A DNA stretch of 64,000 bases from Muriicola jejuensis (GTDB lineage: Bacteria; Bacteroidota; Bacteroidia; Flavobacteriales; Flavobacteriaceae), in contig NZ_JAABOP010000001.1 of the NCBI RefSeq assembly GCF_010671595.1, positions 1,302,001-1,366,000 of the forward strand, read 5' to 3'. Below the pieces are notes generated by a model. The model was given only the letters and a program-made list of their open reading frames with translations, searched no databases and was not told the origin of the DNA. How positions within the stretch are numbered: the first letter of the stretch is position 1; each line of letters opens with the position of its first letter. Positions 24,369 through 33,463 of this stretch are shown here, piece after piece. The position numbers were made by a program, and so were the translations under genes.

Positions 24369-25250
24369 ATGTCAATAGTGAATTACATTAAAAATAGCAC
24401 CAATAAAATTCGAAACCACAAACAACAGGGTTTTAGTTGGCGAGAGTATAGCCAAAACGAATCTTTGAAAGAGATTAGAGATTTTAGAAAAATCATTGAA
24501 AATCACAATATACCAGAGATTTTAGATAGAGAATACATCATCAACTTGTACAAAGAAAGTAAATACTATGAAGCTTTTGCCTTTACTATGATGTGGGGTA
24601 AAATTAACGCTGAAAGGCCACAAAAGGGATATAAAGGAGACAAAACTAGAACCCCTTTTTACTGTGCCCTAAATCATGGTAAAATCAATATAGAGAATGC
24701 ACTAATAGCCTCTAAAAAGGAATTAGAAAATTCCAACATCAAGGGGGCTTATCAATTATTCAATTCGGACTATAAGATTCCTGGAATAGGATCATCATAT
24801 TTCACGAAAATTTTGTTTTTCCAAGGTTTGGCAAACAACATGGAAGTAATGCCTCTTATTTATGATAAATGGACCAAGCTAATTCACGTTGAATTGCTGG
24901 TCGAAGAAAATGAAATCGACAAGCTTACTCAGTTCTATAGTAAAAACCAATTAAGTAAATTATCGACAGAGTCTGCAAATTACACAGAGATGGGGTTGAG
25001 TATCAAAATTAAAAGAAACTCCTCTAATCTCGATATTTCGATAAAGGACAATTTTGAAGAAGAGGCTTATGCGGATTACGTAAATAGAATGAATGTTCTC
25101 GCAAGCAATTATGGAATAAAAGTTAATAGTCTGGAAGAGTATTTGTTCGGCAAAGAATTAAGGAGTAAGAAAAACAGAAATAAAAGTAATCCTAGAGTAG
25201 TCCTACTTGAAGCAATAAATAAGAATCTAGCTAGATTGTTTGATAATTAA
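24369..25250 (+). CDS. OGG-fold (HhH-GPD-like) hypothetical protein
   Basis: 293 residues. The recognisable part is DYKIPGIGSSYFTKILFFQG, a helix-hairpin-helix signature in which the Lys follows the position used as the catalytic Lys in OGG-type DNA glycosylases. This pattern matches proteins annotated as 8-oxoguanine DNA glycosylase OGG-fold, a group found in accessory islands rather than core repair. The downstream YDKW supplies a possible catalytic Asp. The rest is unassigned, with a basic C-terminus (ELRSKKNRNKSNPR) suited to nucleic acid binding. It closes the first WYL-regulated unit. Base-excision activity on modified phage DNA is conceivable but unproven. Confidence 0.6.
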   Translation: MSIVNYIKNSTNKIRNHKQQGFSWREYSQNESLKEIRDFRKIIENHNIPEILDREYIINLYKESKYYEAFAFTMMWGKINAERPQKGYKGDKTRTPFYCALNHGKINIENALIASKKELENSNIKGAYQLFNSDYKIPGIGSSYFTKILFFQGLANNMEVMPLIYDKWTKLIHVELLVEENEIDKLTQFYSKNQLSKLSTESANYTEMGLSIKIKRNSSNLDISIKDNFEEEAYADYVNRMNVLASNYGIKVNSLEEYLFGKELRSKKNRNKSNPRVVLLEAINKNLARLFDN

Positions 25251-25293
25251 ATCATAGCTCGTTTTAAAAAATATTTGAAAATAGATTTTTTGG

Positions 25294-25328
25294 TAGACAC
25301 GATTTGTCATTATTAGAATTTAGCTTTG
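25294..25328 (+). promoter_or_regulatory. Putative WYL operator and -7 box, site 2
   Basis: TAGACACGATTTGTCAT (25294-25310) repeats the site-1 dyad with small changes, and TAGCTTTG (25321-25328) sits at exactly the same distance from it as TAAGTTTG at site 1. It is 32 bases upstream of the ATG at 25361. Outside these blocks the two intergenic regions are only loosely alike, so the conservation looks functional. Confidence 0.7.
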
Positions 25329-25360
25329 CTTCCAGATAACTAAAAAAAACTCGCAAGATT

Positions 25361-25849
25361 ATGGAAGCACCAGTCTACAGGAAGATTGCCCCCCTTCGTT
25401 ATGTGTATCATGTGTCTTATGCCTCTTGTCGTGATAGTATAGAAAAGGAAGGTCTTCTAGCTAACTATAGCAAGATGAATGAGGCAAAGTGTGTTTTTGC
25501 CCATAACGCAGGATATCCTGATATGAGATGGTATCCCTTCTGTTTTGATGAGTCATTCTATTGGGAGAAATCTGTAGATTTTGATTCTAGGGATTTGGAC
25601 TTTCTGTATTTCATGTTGAAATATGGTTATGATTTCTGGCAAATTGATACCAGAAAAGCAGGCATTCAGTGGTTTATTGATAAGCATGGCATGGATGATT
25701 TTTATGGGGGAATTAATTATCCCTTTTTAATCACAGCCTTTGATGATGTACCAAGGTATGCTATGCGTCTTTTTAATTTTCATAAAACCCCGTTGGTTCT
25801 AAGGGGTGAGGGTGTTGCCCATGTAGAGGGATATTTTCGAGCCGCTTAA
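25361..25849 (+). CDS. Hypothetical protein with ADP-ribosyltransferase-like N-terminus
   Basis: 162 residues. The opening RYVYHVSYASCRDSIEKEGL resembles the first motif of KptA/DarT-like ADP-ribosyltransferase folds (H or Y followed by an SxxxxxxIxxxGL helix), followed by CVFAHN, which fits the next strand. I cannot identify a catalytic Glu or a clear second motif, so this is a fold-level suggestion. It is translated from the second WYL-type promoter and is followed 11 bp later by the DUF2779 nuclease gene. The protein is rich in aromatics (RWYPFCFDESFYW) and has no signal peptide. Confidence 0.5.
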   Translation: MEAPVYRKIAPLRYVYHVSYASCRDSIEKEGLLANYSKMNEAKCVFAHNAGYPDMRWYPFCFDESFYWEKSVDFDSRDLDFLYFMLKYGYDFWQIDTRKAGIQWFIDKHGMDDFYGGINYPFLITAFDDVPRYAMRLFNFHKTPLVLRGEGVAHVEGYFRAA

Positions 25850-25860
25850 ATTTTTATACA

Positions 25861-27345
25861 ATGGATAAGTATAAGCTTTCAAAATCTACTTTTTTAAGAG
25901 GGCTGCAATGCGAAAAGTCCCTATTCCTCTATAAACATCATTATGACCTAAAGGATGAGATTTCAGCCCAACAGCAAGCCATATTTGACCAGGGTACGGA
26001 AATAGGATTATTGGCACAAAAATTATTTCCTGTAGGAGTAGACGCCTCCCCTTCCAGCCACTATGAAATGCAAGAATCAGTCCAGAAGACTAAAAGTTTC
26101 TTGGAAGCTGGAGAAGCCAGAATTTATGAAGCCACCTTTCAATACAATGGAGTGTTGGCCGCATTGGATATCCTGGTTAAAGATGAGGATGGATGGAAGG
26201 GATATGAAGTAAAAAGCTCTACATCAGTCAAGGAAGTTAATATCCACGATGCTGCCATTCAGTACTTCACTATAGTCAATTCAGGAATTGATTTGGTAGA
26301 TATTTCTATTGTACATATCAACAATCAATATGTAAAGCAAGGACCAATTGACATTCACCAGCTTTTTACAATCGAATCTGTCTTTGGCAGGGTAATAGCT
26401 TTACAAGGTGGAATCCCTGAAAAAATCAAAAGATTTAAGCAGGTTATTGAAGGTGATATGGCTCCCAACATTGACATTGGCCCTCACTGTGATGACCCCT
26501 ACTCCTGTGATTTTAAAGGTTATTGTTGGAACCACGTGCCTGACTATTCCATTTTTAATATTGCCAACTTACGGGTGAATAGGAAGTTTGAACTCTACGA
26601 TCAGGGTATACTAACTTTAGAAGAAGTAAATCTGACCGAGGTTTCATTCAGTGCCCATCAGCATCTACAAGTAGAAAGCGAGCAAAATGGATTAAGTCAT
26701 ATAGATCATATAAAAATCAAGGACTTTGTTAGTAATCTTAGCTATCCATTATATCACCTGGATTTTGAAACCATGTCCTTTGCGGTTCCTGTTTATGACC
26801 ACAGCAGACCCTATCAACAAGTACCTTTTCAATACTCCCTACATATTGAACAAGAGGATGGTATCATAGAACATCGAGAGTTTTTGGCAGAAGCTGACCA
26901 GGATAAAGACCCAAGAATCCCATTCGTAGAAAAGTTGATAGATGACCTTGGAACCAAAGGAGATATTTTGGTTTACAATCAAGGTTTCGAAGAGGGTAAA
27001 TTAAAAGATCTTCAAAGAGCATTTCCACAATATGAGAAAGAAATTAATGCTGTCAGAAAGCGGCTAAAAGACCTCATGATTCCCTTTAAGAATAAATGGT
27101 ATTACACTCCAGAAATGAAAGGGAGTTATTCCATTAAATATGTGCTTCCAGCCCTTGTTCCAGAGCTTTCATATGATGAATTAGAAATCCGAGAGGGTGG
27201 TTCTGCAAGCATTATTTTTAGCCAAATGGTAAGTGGAATCTTTAATGGGGACATTCAAAATATAAGGGAAGCCTTGAAAGAATATTGTATGATGGATACT
27301 TGGGGGATGGTAAATATTTTAAATGAATTGAAAAAATTACTGTGA
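25861..27345 (+). CDS. DUF2779 protein: Cas4-like PD-(D/E)xK nuclease fused to DnaQ-like exonuclease
   Basis: 494 residues. The N-terminal half looks like a Cas4/RecB-type nuclease: first Cys in FLRGLQCEKSLFLYKHH, nuclease core GYEVKSST (E-x-K), then three Cys in CDDPYSCDFKGYC, which together could hold an iron-sulfur cluster. The C-terminal half begins LYHLDFETMSF, a DxE exonuclease motif I of the DEDD superfamily, with later motif candidates LVYNQGFEEGKL and YCMMDTWGMV. This is the DUF2779 arrangement. Such proteins occur in phage-defence neighbourhoods and mobile elements and probably act on DNA ends. It is the last gene of the WYL-controlled set and converges with the DGQHR gene. Confidence 0.8.
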   Translation: MDKYKLSKSTFLRGLQCEKSLFLYKHHYDLKDEISAQQQAIFDQGTEIGLLAQKLFPVGVDASPSSHYEMQESVQKTKSFLEAGEARIYEATFQYNGVLAALDILVKDEDGWKGYEVKSSTSVKEVNIHDAAIQYFTIVNSGIDLVDISIVHINNQYVKQGPIDIHQLFTIESVFGRVIALQGGIPEKIKRFKQVIEGDMAPNIDIGPHCDDPYSCDFKGYCWNHVPDYSIFNIANLRVNRKFELYDQGILTLEEVNLTEVSFSAHQHLQVESEQNGLSHIDHIKIKDFVSNLSYPLYHLDFETMSFAVPVYDHSRPYQQVPFQYSLHIEQEDGIIEHREFLAEADQDKDPRIPFVEKLIDDLGTKGDILVYNQGFEEGKLKDLQRAFPQYEKEINAVRKRLKDLMIPFKNKWYYTPEMKGSYSIKYVLPALVPELSYDELEIREGGSASIIFSQMVSGIFNGDIQNIREALKEYCMMDTWGMVNILNELKKLL

Positions 27346-27362
27346 AGAAACTGAATTTCCGT

Positions 27363-28637
27363 TTAAGGGTTTTCAAATTTTTCAACAAGAGTCTTGAAAA
27401 GGGCACTTTGCCCAGAAGATCCTGGTTTAAATTTGTCTGTAGTAAAATCTTTGTCGTCTAATAGAATACCATCAAAAACATTTTTAAATTCTTTCTCACT
27501 TACAAGTTCGTCCCTTTTCCCCATCTTATTATATAGGTATCGTAAAAACCTAAATAATGCGATCACACCAGTAGATTTAGATAAAATATTCCTGTCGATA
27601 GTGGGCTCATTATACCACGCGTGATTCCACCTACTAGCAACAGCCGAATAATAATTGTTAATTATTTTATAGATAACGTCTGTTTGATCATCTATAAATA
27701 AGTTTCTAAATATTCTCCTACTAAGCACTTTTGGATCATTAGTTTTTTTTAACCCTCCAGTTTTAAAAATTGATTTTCTTTTTAGAAGATCCCTGTCGTC
27801 CATAGGATCCTTAGATATGCTATCAATTATTAATTCAGCCAGAGTTGCTTGGGCAATAGTTTCAGTTTCTTTGTTTTCCTCACTTGCTGTTCCTAAGATT
27901 TTTATTTTTCTATAAAAAGGACTTTTTGAAGATCTATTAAGAACGCGAATAATATCATGAGCGGTTTTTTGGGGGCTTGGATGATTTGCATATTCATATA
28001 AGTCATAAACGAGGGATTTATTGACTTTTGTTTGGGCTTTATTGATAACTGAAAATATTTGAGCTTGATCATCTAAATCTAAATCCACAAATATTGTTGC
28101 ATTCAAGTCAAATTGTGAGAGCTCACCTTCTTTTTCAATGGCCTGTCTTAACCCCTCTAACCTGTGCTGACCATCTAATATTTTCGCAACGTTTTCGTCC
28201 TTAACTATTTTCAGTCTTTTTAAATCCAGGCTATCTTTTTCTGTTGTAATACATTTACTTGTTTCAATTATTACATTTTGTCTTTCTTCAATTTCTTCAG
28301 CGTGCTCTTCTAGAAACTCGTCGTCATAGTTAGTTATTTCCTCTCCTTTGTAAAAAAGAGATCTTGACCTAATATGCAATATTATGCTGGTTGGGAAAGT
28401 GGCATCAAGATTAGTAACATATTGAGAGATTTCCTTAATCCTATTGGGGGATATTTTACGTTGAATACCTAAATAATTATCAATATTCTCTTTATTCTCA
28501 CTTCCTTTTTCTATCTGTCTTATATCAGCAAATGATATGTCAAGAAGTTCTTTCCAAGACATTGAACATATATAGAATGTTCCTATTGGTTGATTTATTT
28601 CAATAAAAGGCAATTGAATATATTTCATTGAAATCAT
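27363..28637 (-). CDS. DGQHR-domain protein (DndB-like)
   Basis: The name-giving motif is intact in VAKILDGQHRLEGLRQ. DGQHR proteins include DndB, the regulator of DNA phosphorothioation, and appear in DNA modification and defence loci. 424 residues, with an N-terminal FYICSMSWKELLDIS segment usual for the family. Its ATG overlaps the stop of the upstream membrane protein gene (TAATG), indicating coupled translation. No dndC/D/E or ssp genes are present, so phosphorothioation itself is not encoded here; this copy serves a different module. Confidence 0.85.
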   Translation of the reverse strand: MISMKYIQLPFIEINQPIGTFYICSMSWKELLDISFADIRQIEKGSENKENIDNYLGIQRKISPNRIKEISQYVTNLDATFPTSIILHIRSRSLFYKGEEITNYDDEFLEEHAEEIEERQNVIIETSKCITTEKDSLDLKRLKIVKDENVAKILDGQHRLEGLRQAIEKEGELSQFDLNATIFVDLDLDDQAQIFSVINKAQTKVNKSLVYDLYEYANHPSPQKTAHDIIRVLNRSSKSPFYRKIKILGTASEENKETETIAQATLAELIIDSISKDPMDDRDLLKRKSIFKTGGLKKTNDPKVLSRRIFRNLFIDDQTDVIYKIINNYYSAVASRWNHAWYNEPTIDRNILSKSTGVIALFRFLRYLYNKMGKRDELVSEKEFKNVFDGILLDDKDFTTDKFKPGSSGQSALFKTLVEKFENP

Positions 28638-29182
28638 TAATTTGACGGAGTCACTTTTTTGAACAAATCATCTTCGTCCCTATTTCGACTTCTGACCAAT
28701 GAGGTTGGGTTTCTTTTATCAAAGAATCTGGAATACAATAGTGTTATAAAAATCCATACTAGAAAATATTTGGAGAATTTTGTGATTCTATTAAAACCCA
28801 TGCTTTTATTAGATGCTTCTAATCCTGTATTATCGTTTAATTCCATTAACCCCTCTAAATAATAGCTCCTCAATTCAGCAGCATAAATTGCAACTCCTAT
28901 TACTATAAATCCAAGAGTAACCCAAAAGGCCAGATGAAAAAGAGGCACTTTACTTTGTCGATTAGTATTAACCAAAGTATAAATAATTCCCGCTCCAATA
29001 CTTACACATACAATTATTAACTCACCTCGTCCTATAATTTCTAATAAACGAGGAAGGTCCAACCCGCTGAAATAGATTAGGGCATATAGAATAATAAATG
29101 GTAATAGACTAAGAAAGACTGTAACCATAGTGTAGATAAAGGCCTCCTGAATTGTACCCAAATTTTCTTTGATATCAAGCAT
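28637..29182 (-). CDS. Four-helix membrane protein coupled to the DGQHR gene
   Basis: 181 residues with about four membrane helices, near residues 13-36 (FIYTMVTVFLSLLPFIILYA), 47-67 (ELIIVCVSIGAGIIYTLV), 77-100 (FHLAFWVTLGFIVIGVAIYA) and 130-150 (KYFLVWIFITLLYSRFF). The C-terminus is basic and cytosolic. It overlaps the DGQHR gene by one base and lies 101 bp downstream of nurA. No family recognised. A membrane partner beside a DNA-processing module could be an effector or a phage-entry sensor, but this is inference. Confidence 0.65.
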   Translation of the reverse strand: MLDIKENLGTIQEAFIYTMVTVFLSLLPFIILYALIYFSGLDLPRLLEIIGRGELIIVCVSIGAGIIYTLVNTNRQSKVPLFHLAFWVTLGFIVIGVAIYAAELRSYYLEGLMELNDNTGLEASNKSMGFNRITKFSKYFLVWIFITLLYSRFFDKRNPTSLVRSRNRDEDDLFKKVTPSN

Positions 29183-29283
29183 ATTGTATTATTTGTTAAA
29201 CTAGGAACTTTTGCCAACTCAAAAGGTTGTGAATCATTATCAAATTAATTGCATTACCCCCCTGAATGAATCAAATATCAAAT

Positions 29284-30591
29284 CTATAAATTGGCAAATA
29301 ACCTAAAGATTTGGGCACTTGGGTACGTGCTTAACGAAGCAACTCCATGTGCCATTTCAATAGGCACCAAAGCATTTTCATGCCTAAAACTAAGAAAATA
29401 CTTTAATGTTCCGACAATTCTATCAAATCCTATGAAATCGTCTTTCGACTTGGAATTCTTATAACTTCCAGTGGCTATCATGATCACCATTTGATGGTGA
29501 TCTCCTATTTTCACAAAAAGCTTATTCCCATAATTTGTCCGATATCCATATTGCTCTTCTGCTTTTCTTTGCTGCACATGTGATCGGATATAGTCATTAT
29601 CAGGTATAAAGTAGGTGTTTGGTTTTAATTTCCTAGAAATTAGGTTGAGGTGATCAACAAACATTCCTGTCTTCTCCTGTCCACATAAATAAATTATAGT
29701 ACCCTGTTCAAAGGCAAATTTTAAGAAGTTCCTTATCGGATCTATTAACTTGACATATTGGCTTCTCAGATTTAATGGACCATCTTTAAGAAATAAACAC
29801 TTGTCAAATAAATCCCTTTGACCAGATTGCCAGAGATACCTAATGCCTGCAAATAAAAATAAGGTTTCATGGATCATCATATATGAAGATGCAACACTAC
29901 CAGGGGCACTATCCTCTCCCATTTCTAAATGAAAACCAAGCATATCAGATAAGTAAACCTCTTGCCCACAATGAATACAGTTTTCCTTATCATGATCATA
30001 TGAAAGCCCCTCTATATCTCTTTCACAATGTGGACATTGAAAACTAGGAGATCGGTTTGTTTTTCCATCCCATTTTTGATATGCAAGCCATTTAAGAGTC
30101 TCAAAAATAGAGAAAGTTTCATCTTCTAACTTTGGATCATTTAAAGACTCAAATATTATTTCTCTTATTGAATCATAAACAGAGTTCTGCCCCAATCTTA
30201 TGTTTCTTAATGGGAAAACAGTGGCATGAAACATGGCAGATTCATTCATTAATGCCCTTATAGCCAGAGGATGAGGGGCAAATGGATCCATTTTGCTCAA
30301 TCTATTCTGATCTAATCTGTAGAGGGCTGTTTTCACAAATGCCATTTGTCTCAACACCTTGCCTTGTCCAGAATCAATATGCTGTATTGATCCATCAACT
30401 GCAAAAACATGAGAAAATACCTTTTGATCCTCGGGGATATTTTCGAGGTTGATTTCTCCGAGAGATTCTAAGTCAATTGGGTGTTCAAATTCTTCAATAA
30501 GCTTGTTTACTAATGGTGAATTCACCACATCTATATGGCTTAATTTACTAGCACGTTCTGCACCAAGTCTTCCTCCTGCTTCGTATGGCAT
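29284..30591 (-). CDS. nurA: NurA-like nuclease
   Basis: The NurA signature is VFAVDGSIQ near residue 65, where the Asp is a catalytic metal ligand in this RNase H-like 5'-3' nuclease family. Further acidic motif candidates occur around LFLKDGPLNLR and MAHGVASLS. An inserted zinc ribbon, CPHCERDIEGLSYD followed by CIHCG, lies mid-protein. I chose ATG at 30591 (MPYEAGGRLG); the frame is open 18 codons further into the herA coding region but that would create a long overlap. It follows herA by 19 bp. NurA and HerA normally form a hexameric translocase with a nuclease that resects DNA ends; in archaea it is a repair complex, and in bacteria it occurs in defence islands. Confidence 0.82.
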   Translation of the reverse strand: MPYEAGGRLGAERASKLSHIDVVNSPLVNKLIEEFEHPIDLESLGEINLENIPEDQKVFSHVFAVDGSIQHIDSGQGKVLRQMAFVKTALYRLDQNRLSKMDPFAPHPLAIRALMNESAMFHATVFPLRNIRLGQNSVYDSIREIIFESLNDPKLEDETFSIFETLKWLAYQKWDGKTNRSPSFQCPHCERDIEGLSYDHDKENCIHCGQEVYLSDMLGFHLEMGEDSAPGSVASSYMMIHETLFLFAGIRYLWQSGQRDLFDKCLFLKDGPLNLRSQYVKLIDPIRNFLKFAFEQGTIIYLCGQEKTGMFVDHLNLISRKLKPNTYFIPDNDYIRSHVQQRKAEEQYGYRTNYGNKLFVKIGDHHQMVIMIATGSYKNSKSKDDFIGFDRIVGTLKYFLSFRHENALVPIEMAHGVASLSTYPSAQIFRLFANL

Positions 30592-30610
30592 ATTGTAAAA
30601 AGTTAATATT

Positions 30611-32575
30611 TTATTGGAATAGCTTTGCTTGAATAGGAATAACAAACCTATTGGAGAATGTTAGCATTCGGATATACCCTTTTGTTTTTGAGTTCAATAT
30701 ATCTCTTTGAAGCCCATCATATGAAGTATTAAGTTTTGCTAATGCATTTACCTCGTCCTGACTTGAAAGATGAGCGACAAAAAAGTTTTCTGTTTGAGCT
30801 AAAAGGTCTTTGTTTACGGTAGAAGGGGATTGTGTCGAATAAACCATTCCTATGTGGAATTTTGCTCCCTCTTTTGCAAATCGACTGTAGACATCTGTTA
30901 CATCATTATCATTTTTCGGAAACAAGTTGTGGGCCTCCTCAAAATAGAGTTGGACGTAATGTTTGCCTAGATTGTTTGAAGTGAATTTTCTTTCCTGATG
31001 CCTAAAGATCTCCGTTGATAAATAATCTGAAAAGTAAGATCTAACCGTTTCGTCTGCACTTCCTAAGTCTAGTATGACGGTCTTACCTTCATCAATATGA
31101 GATAATATTTCTATTATAAAGTCCCCAGCTTCCTTGTCGTGATATTTTTTAATAGGTGGTAGTAATTTAGATGCTCCAGCACCTACTCCTCCTGGATCTA
31201 GAAATGATAATATGGAGGATAGTTCTGGGTCAATTAATTTTTTACCACTTCCTGACTTTAGACTAGGGTCATCTGGATTATTTCTACTGAATGAATTTAG
31301 TCTTTTGAATTCAGTCACAAGAGAGTTTAGCTCAGTTGGAGGCTCAGGCAAATCTGAGGGATCTTGAACATCATAGATTCTCATTCTCAGACCTTCGGAA
31401 AACTGGGGATTTAATGAGCTACCCTTTGTTCTTAAGGGGTTTCCAACGACTCCATTGGAAAATCCCGCTTCATATAAACAAGCCCAATAGGCCAAGATTC
31501 GTCTTTGTGCTCGTAATTTATCCCCCGAACTTAAACCTTGAATATCCTCAATAGAAGGCAAGTCTAAGCTTCCAAAATTTGTAATATAAATTGAATCTCT
31601 ACCGCTTTGTCGAAGCAATGAACCAATTATTTTTATACTTTTTTCAGGCTGTAAATAGAAATTCAATTTAAGCGGCTTGGAGGGAGTTTCAGGTCTTTTA
31701 TTTATGGCGTATACTTCACACCTATCTGAATATTTGCTTCTGATAGAAATATTGCCATCTTGGGGGTTATCATTGGCATACTCACCGTTAATATCAAAGA
31801 TCAACTGTCCGACAGATTTATCATCTTTTGTTGAAACAATAAGGCTTTCTGCAATCAGTTTCACAACATTTGATTTTCCAAGTCGAGTTTTTCCAAACAT
31901 CGCTGTTCTAAAGCCCTTGAAGTCTTCAGTACTAACCATAGCATCTACATCTAAAGGTGCTATGTTCTGAAAAGGAAGCTGGCATTCTGTGAATCTCAGC
32001 TTTCCAAGAGACCATTGATTTTTTGGATTTAGAGTACCGTTTACTATAATCTCCAAGATATCTGCAGTAGGAGAGTATACTTTGTATCGGTGACCAGATA
32101 CAACATTGTTTACATCTCCAGAGAATTCAATTTTGTCTTTATTTGAAGGATTAGGATAAAACATTCCCATCACATTGGTTTTTAACGCCCCCCATTGTAA
32201 TTCGCCAGCGGTAAAGCGATCAATTTCAGGCATTGATCTTTTATGCAACTCAAAATATGTTTGTTGAACTTCTTTGGATAATGGAGTAGGAGCAGTTGAG
32301 TCTACACGTAAAAGGGAAAAGTGAGGAGGCAATCCATCCAACTTATCAGGAACAGCAACCAAAAATGAACCTCTTGGGATTCCACCAACATTTTGCTTAT
32401 AACTATCTGCAGTAATTATAGTTACATATTCATATCCAATTTCTAGGACGTAGCCTATAAATCTCATTTTCTCAAATTGCTCTGAAACCTCGAACTTATC
32501 GTCTCGCTCTACCATTTGAACGATTTTGGAAAGGGGATTGTCAGAATACCTCGTTTGATCAAAAAATGACTCCAT
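30611..32575 (-). CDS. herA: HerA-like DNA translocase/ATPase
   Basis: 654 residues: an N-terminal HAS-barrel-like region (EIGYEYVTIITADSYK, GGIPRGSFLVAV), Walker A FGKTRLGKSN, Walker B QLIFDINGEYA, the second acidic motif YFEEAHNLFP and a C-terminal arginine-finger region, the FtsK/HerA superfamily order. Its start codon touches the stop of the Dam gene, and nurA follows 19 bp downstream, so the three form one unit. HerA hexamers load NurA or other effector nucleases onto DNA. Intact motifs suggest an active motor. Confidence 0.9.
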   Translation of the reverse strand: MESFFDQTRYSDNPLSKIVQMVERDDKFEVSEQFEKMRFIGYVLEIGYEYVTIITADSYKQNVGGIPRGSFLVAVPDKLDGLPPHFSLLRVDSTAPTPLSKEVQQTYFELHKRSMPEIDRFTAGELQWGALKTNVMGMFYPNPSNKDKIEFSGDVNNVVSGHRYKVYSPTADILEIIVNGTLNPKNQWSLGKLRFTECQLPFQNIAPLDVDAMVSTEDFKGFRTAMFGKTRLGKSNVVKLIAESLIVSTKDDKSVGQLIFDINGEYANDNPQDGNISIRSKYSDRCEVYAINKRPETPSKPLKLNFYLQPEKSIKIIGSLLRQSGRDSIYITNFGSLDLPSIEDIQGLSSGDKLRAQRRILAYWACLYEAGFSNGVVGNPLRTKGSSLNPQFSEGLRMRIYDVQDPSDLPEPPTELNSLVTEFKRLNSFSRNNPDDPSLKSGSGKKLIDPELSSILSFLDPGGVGAGASKLLPPIKKYHDKEAGDFIIEILSHIDEGKTVILDLGSADETVRSYFSDYLSTEIFRHQERKFTSNNLGKHYVQLYFEEAHNLFPKNDNDVTDVYSRFAKEGAKFHIGMVYSTQSPSTVNKDLLAQTENFFVAHLSSQDEVNALAKLNTSYDGLQRDILNSKTKGYIRMLTFSNRFVIPIQAKLFQ

Positions 32576-33373
32576 TTAAATTGATTGAATTATAATTTCT
32601 TTATAGACATTTCTGGAAGAAGTCTTTGAGGATATACTCGAAAACCTTGACACTTCTTTAATACTAAAAAGCTCTTTAGGATATAGTGCTTTTATACTGG
32701 AATGGTTAGCATTTGTGCAAATGATTTTACATCCCCTTTCAGCTGCTTTGATTAGTGAATATGAAAGCTCCTTTTGGTTCTCCCATGAGAATATGTTTTC
32801 ATTATATTTTATGAATCCATTGTTATTATGTCGTACGGTATAAGGGGGGTCCGTAAAAACTAAATCACCCTCTCTGGCATATCCTATTGTTCGCTTAAAG
32901 TCACTTTTGCGTATATGAATTTTTTGTAAGGAATTTGAAATAACTGAAAAGTCATCTTCGGGATAATTTTCTATTTTTTTTGTTCCCCTAGGAACATTAA
33001 ATTGACCTTGCTTATTTACTCTGTACAATCCGTTCCAACAAGTCCTATTTAAATAAATAAATCTCGCGGCTGTTTGAATTCTATCCTCAGGGCTCCATTC
33101 TCTAACATCATAGTAATCTGCACCTAATTCCTTAAGATTGTTCAACTCATTTGTTACTCTGACGTGTGAATCCTTGATAGCTTGATATGTGGTAATTAAT
33201 TCCTCGTTTATATCCGCAATAATCCCTTTTCTGGGAGTAAGATGAAAAAACACAACACCACTACCCAAAAATGGCTCAACATATTTGCCGTTAAATTGAG
33301 GAATTATGTTCTTGTAGTTTGCTACAAACCATCTCTTTCCTCCTGCCCATTTTAAAAATGGTTTAGGTTTCAT
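32576..33373 (-). CDS. dam: Dam-family DNA adenine N6-methyltransferase
   Basis: 265 residues of the D12 class. The AdoMet motif is PFLKWAGGKRW with YVEPFLGSGVVFFHL, and the catalytic motif is DLVFTDPPY. Such enzymes methylate the N6 of adenine in short sites, commonly GATC, but the target of this one cannot be read. No cognate restriction enzyme follows; instead herA and nurA come directly next, with zero spacing to herA. The methylase may mark self DNA for a HerA-NurA nuclease, in the manner of a restriction-modification pair. Confidence 0.9.
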   Translation of the reverse strand: MKPKPFLKWAGGKRWFVANYKNIIPQFNGKYVEPFLGSGVVFFHLTPRKGIIADINEELITTYQAIKDSHVRVTNELNNLKELGADYYDVREWSPEDRIQTAARFIYLNRTCWNGLYRVNKQGQFNVPRGTKKIENYPEDDFSVISNSLQKIHIRKSDFKRTIGYAREGDLVFTDPPYTVRHNNNGFIKYNENIFSWENQKELSYSLIKAAERGCKIICTNANHSSIKALYPKELFSIKEVSRFSSISSKTSSRNVYKEIIIQSI

Positions 33374-33463
33374 TTTCGTGATGGCTTGATGATTTCGTAG
33401 TTATAAAGGATCAAAACTGATTTCTTCTAAATGAACAGTAATGTAAATCATGAAATTTCGGAT

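Noticed and set aside
27363-28637. Complete Dnd or Ssp phosphorothioation system
   Set aside because: Only a DGQHR protein is present; no DndC/D/E-type sulfurtransferase, desulfurase or Ssp nuclease is encoded in the window.
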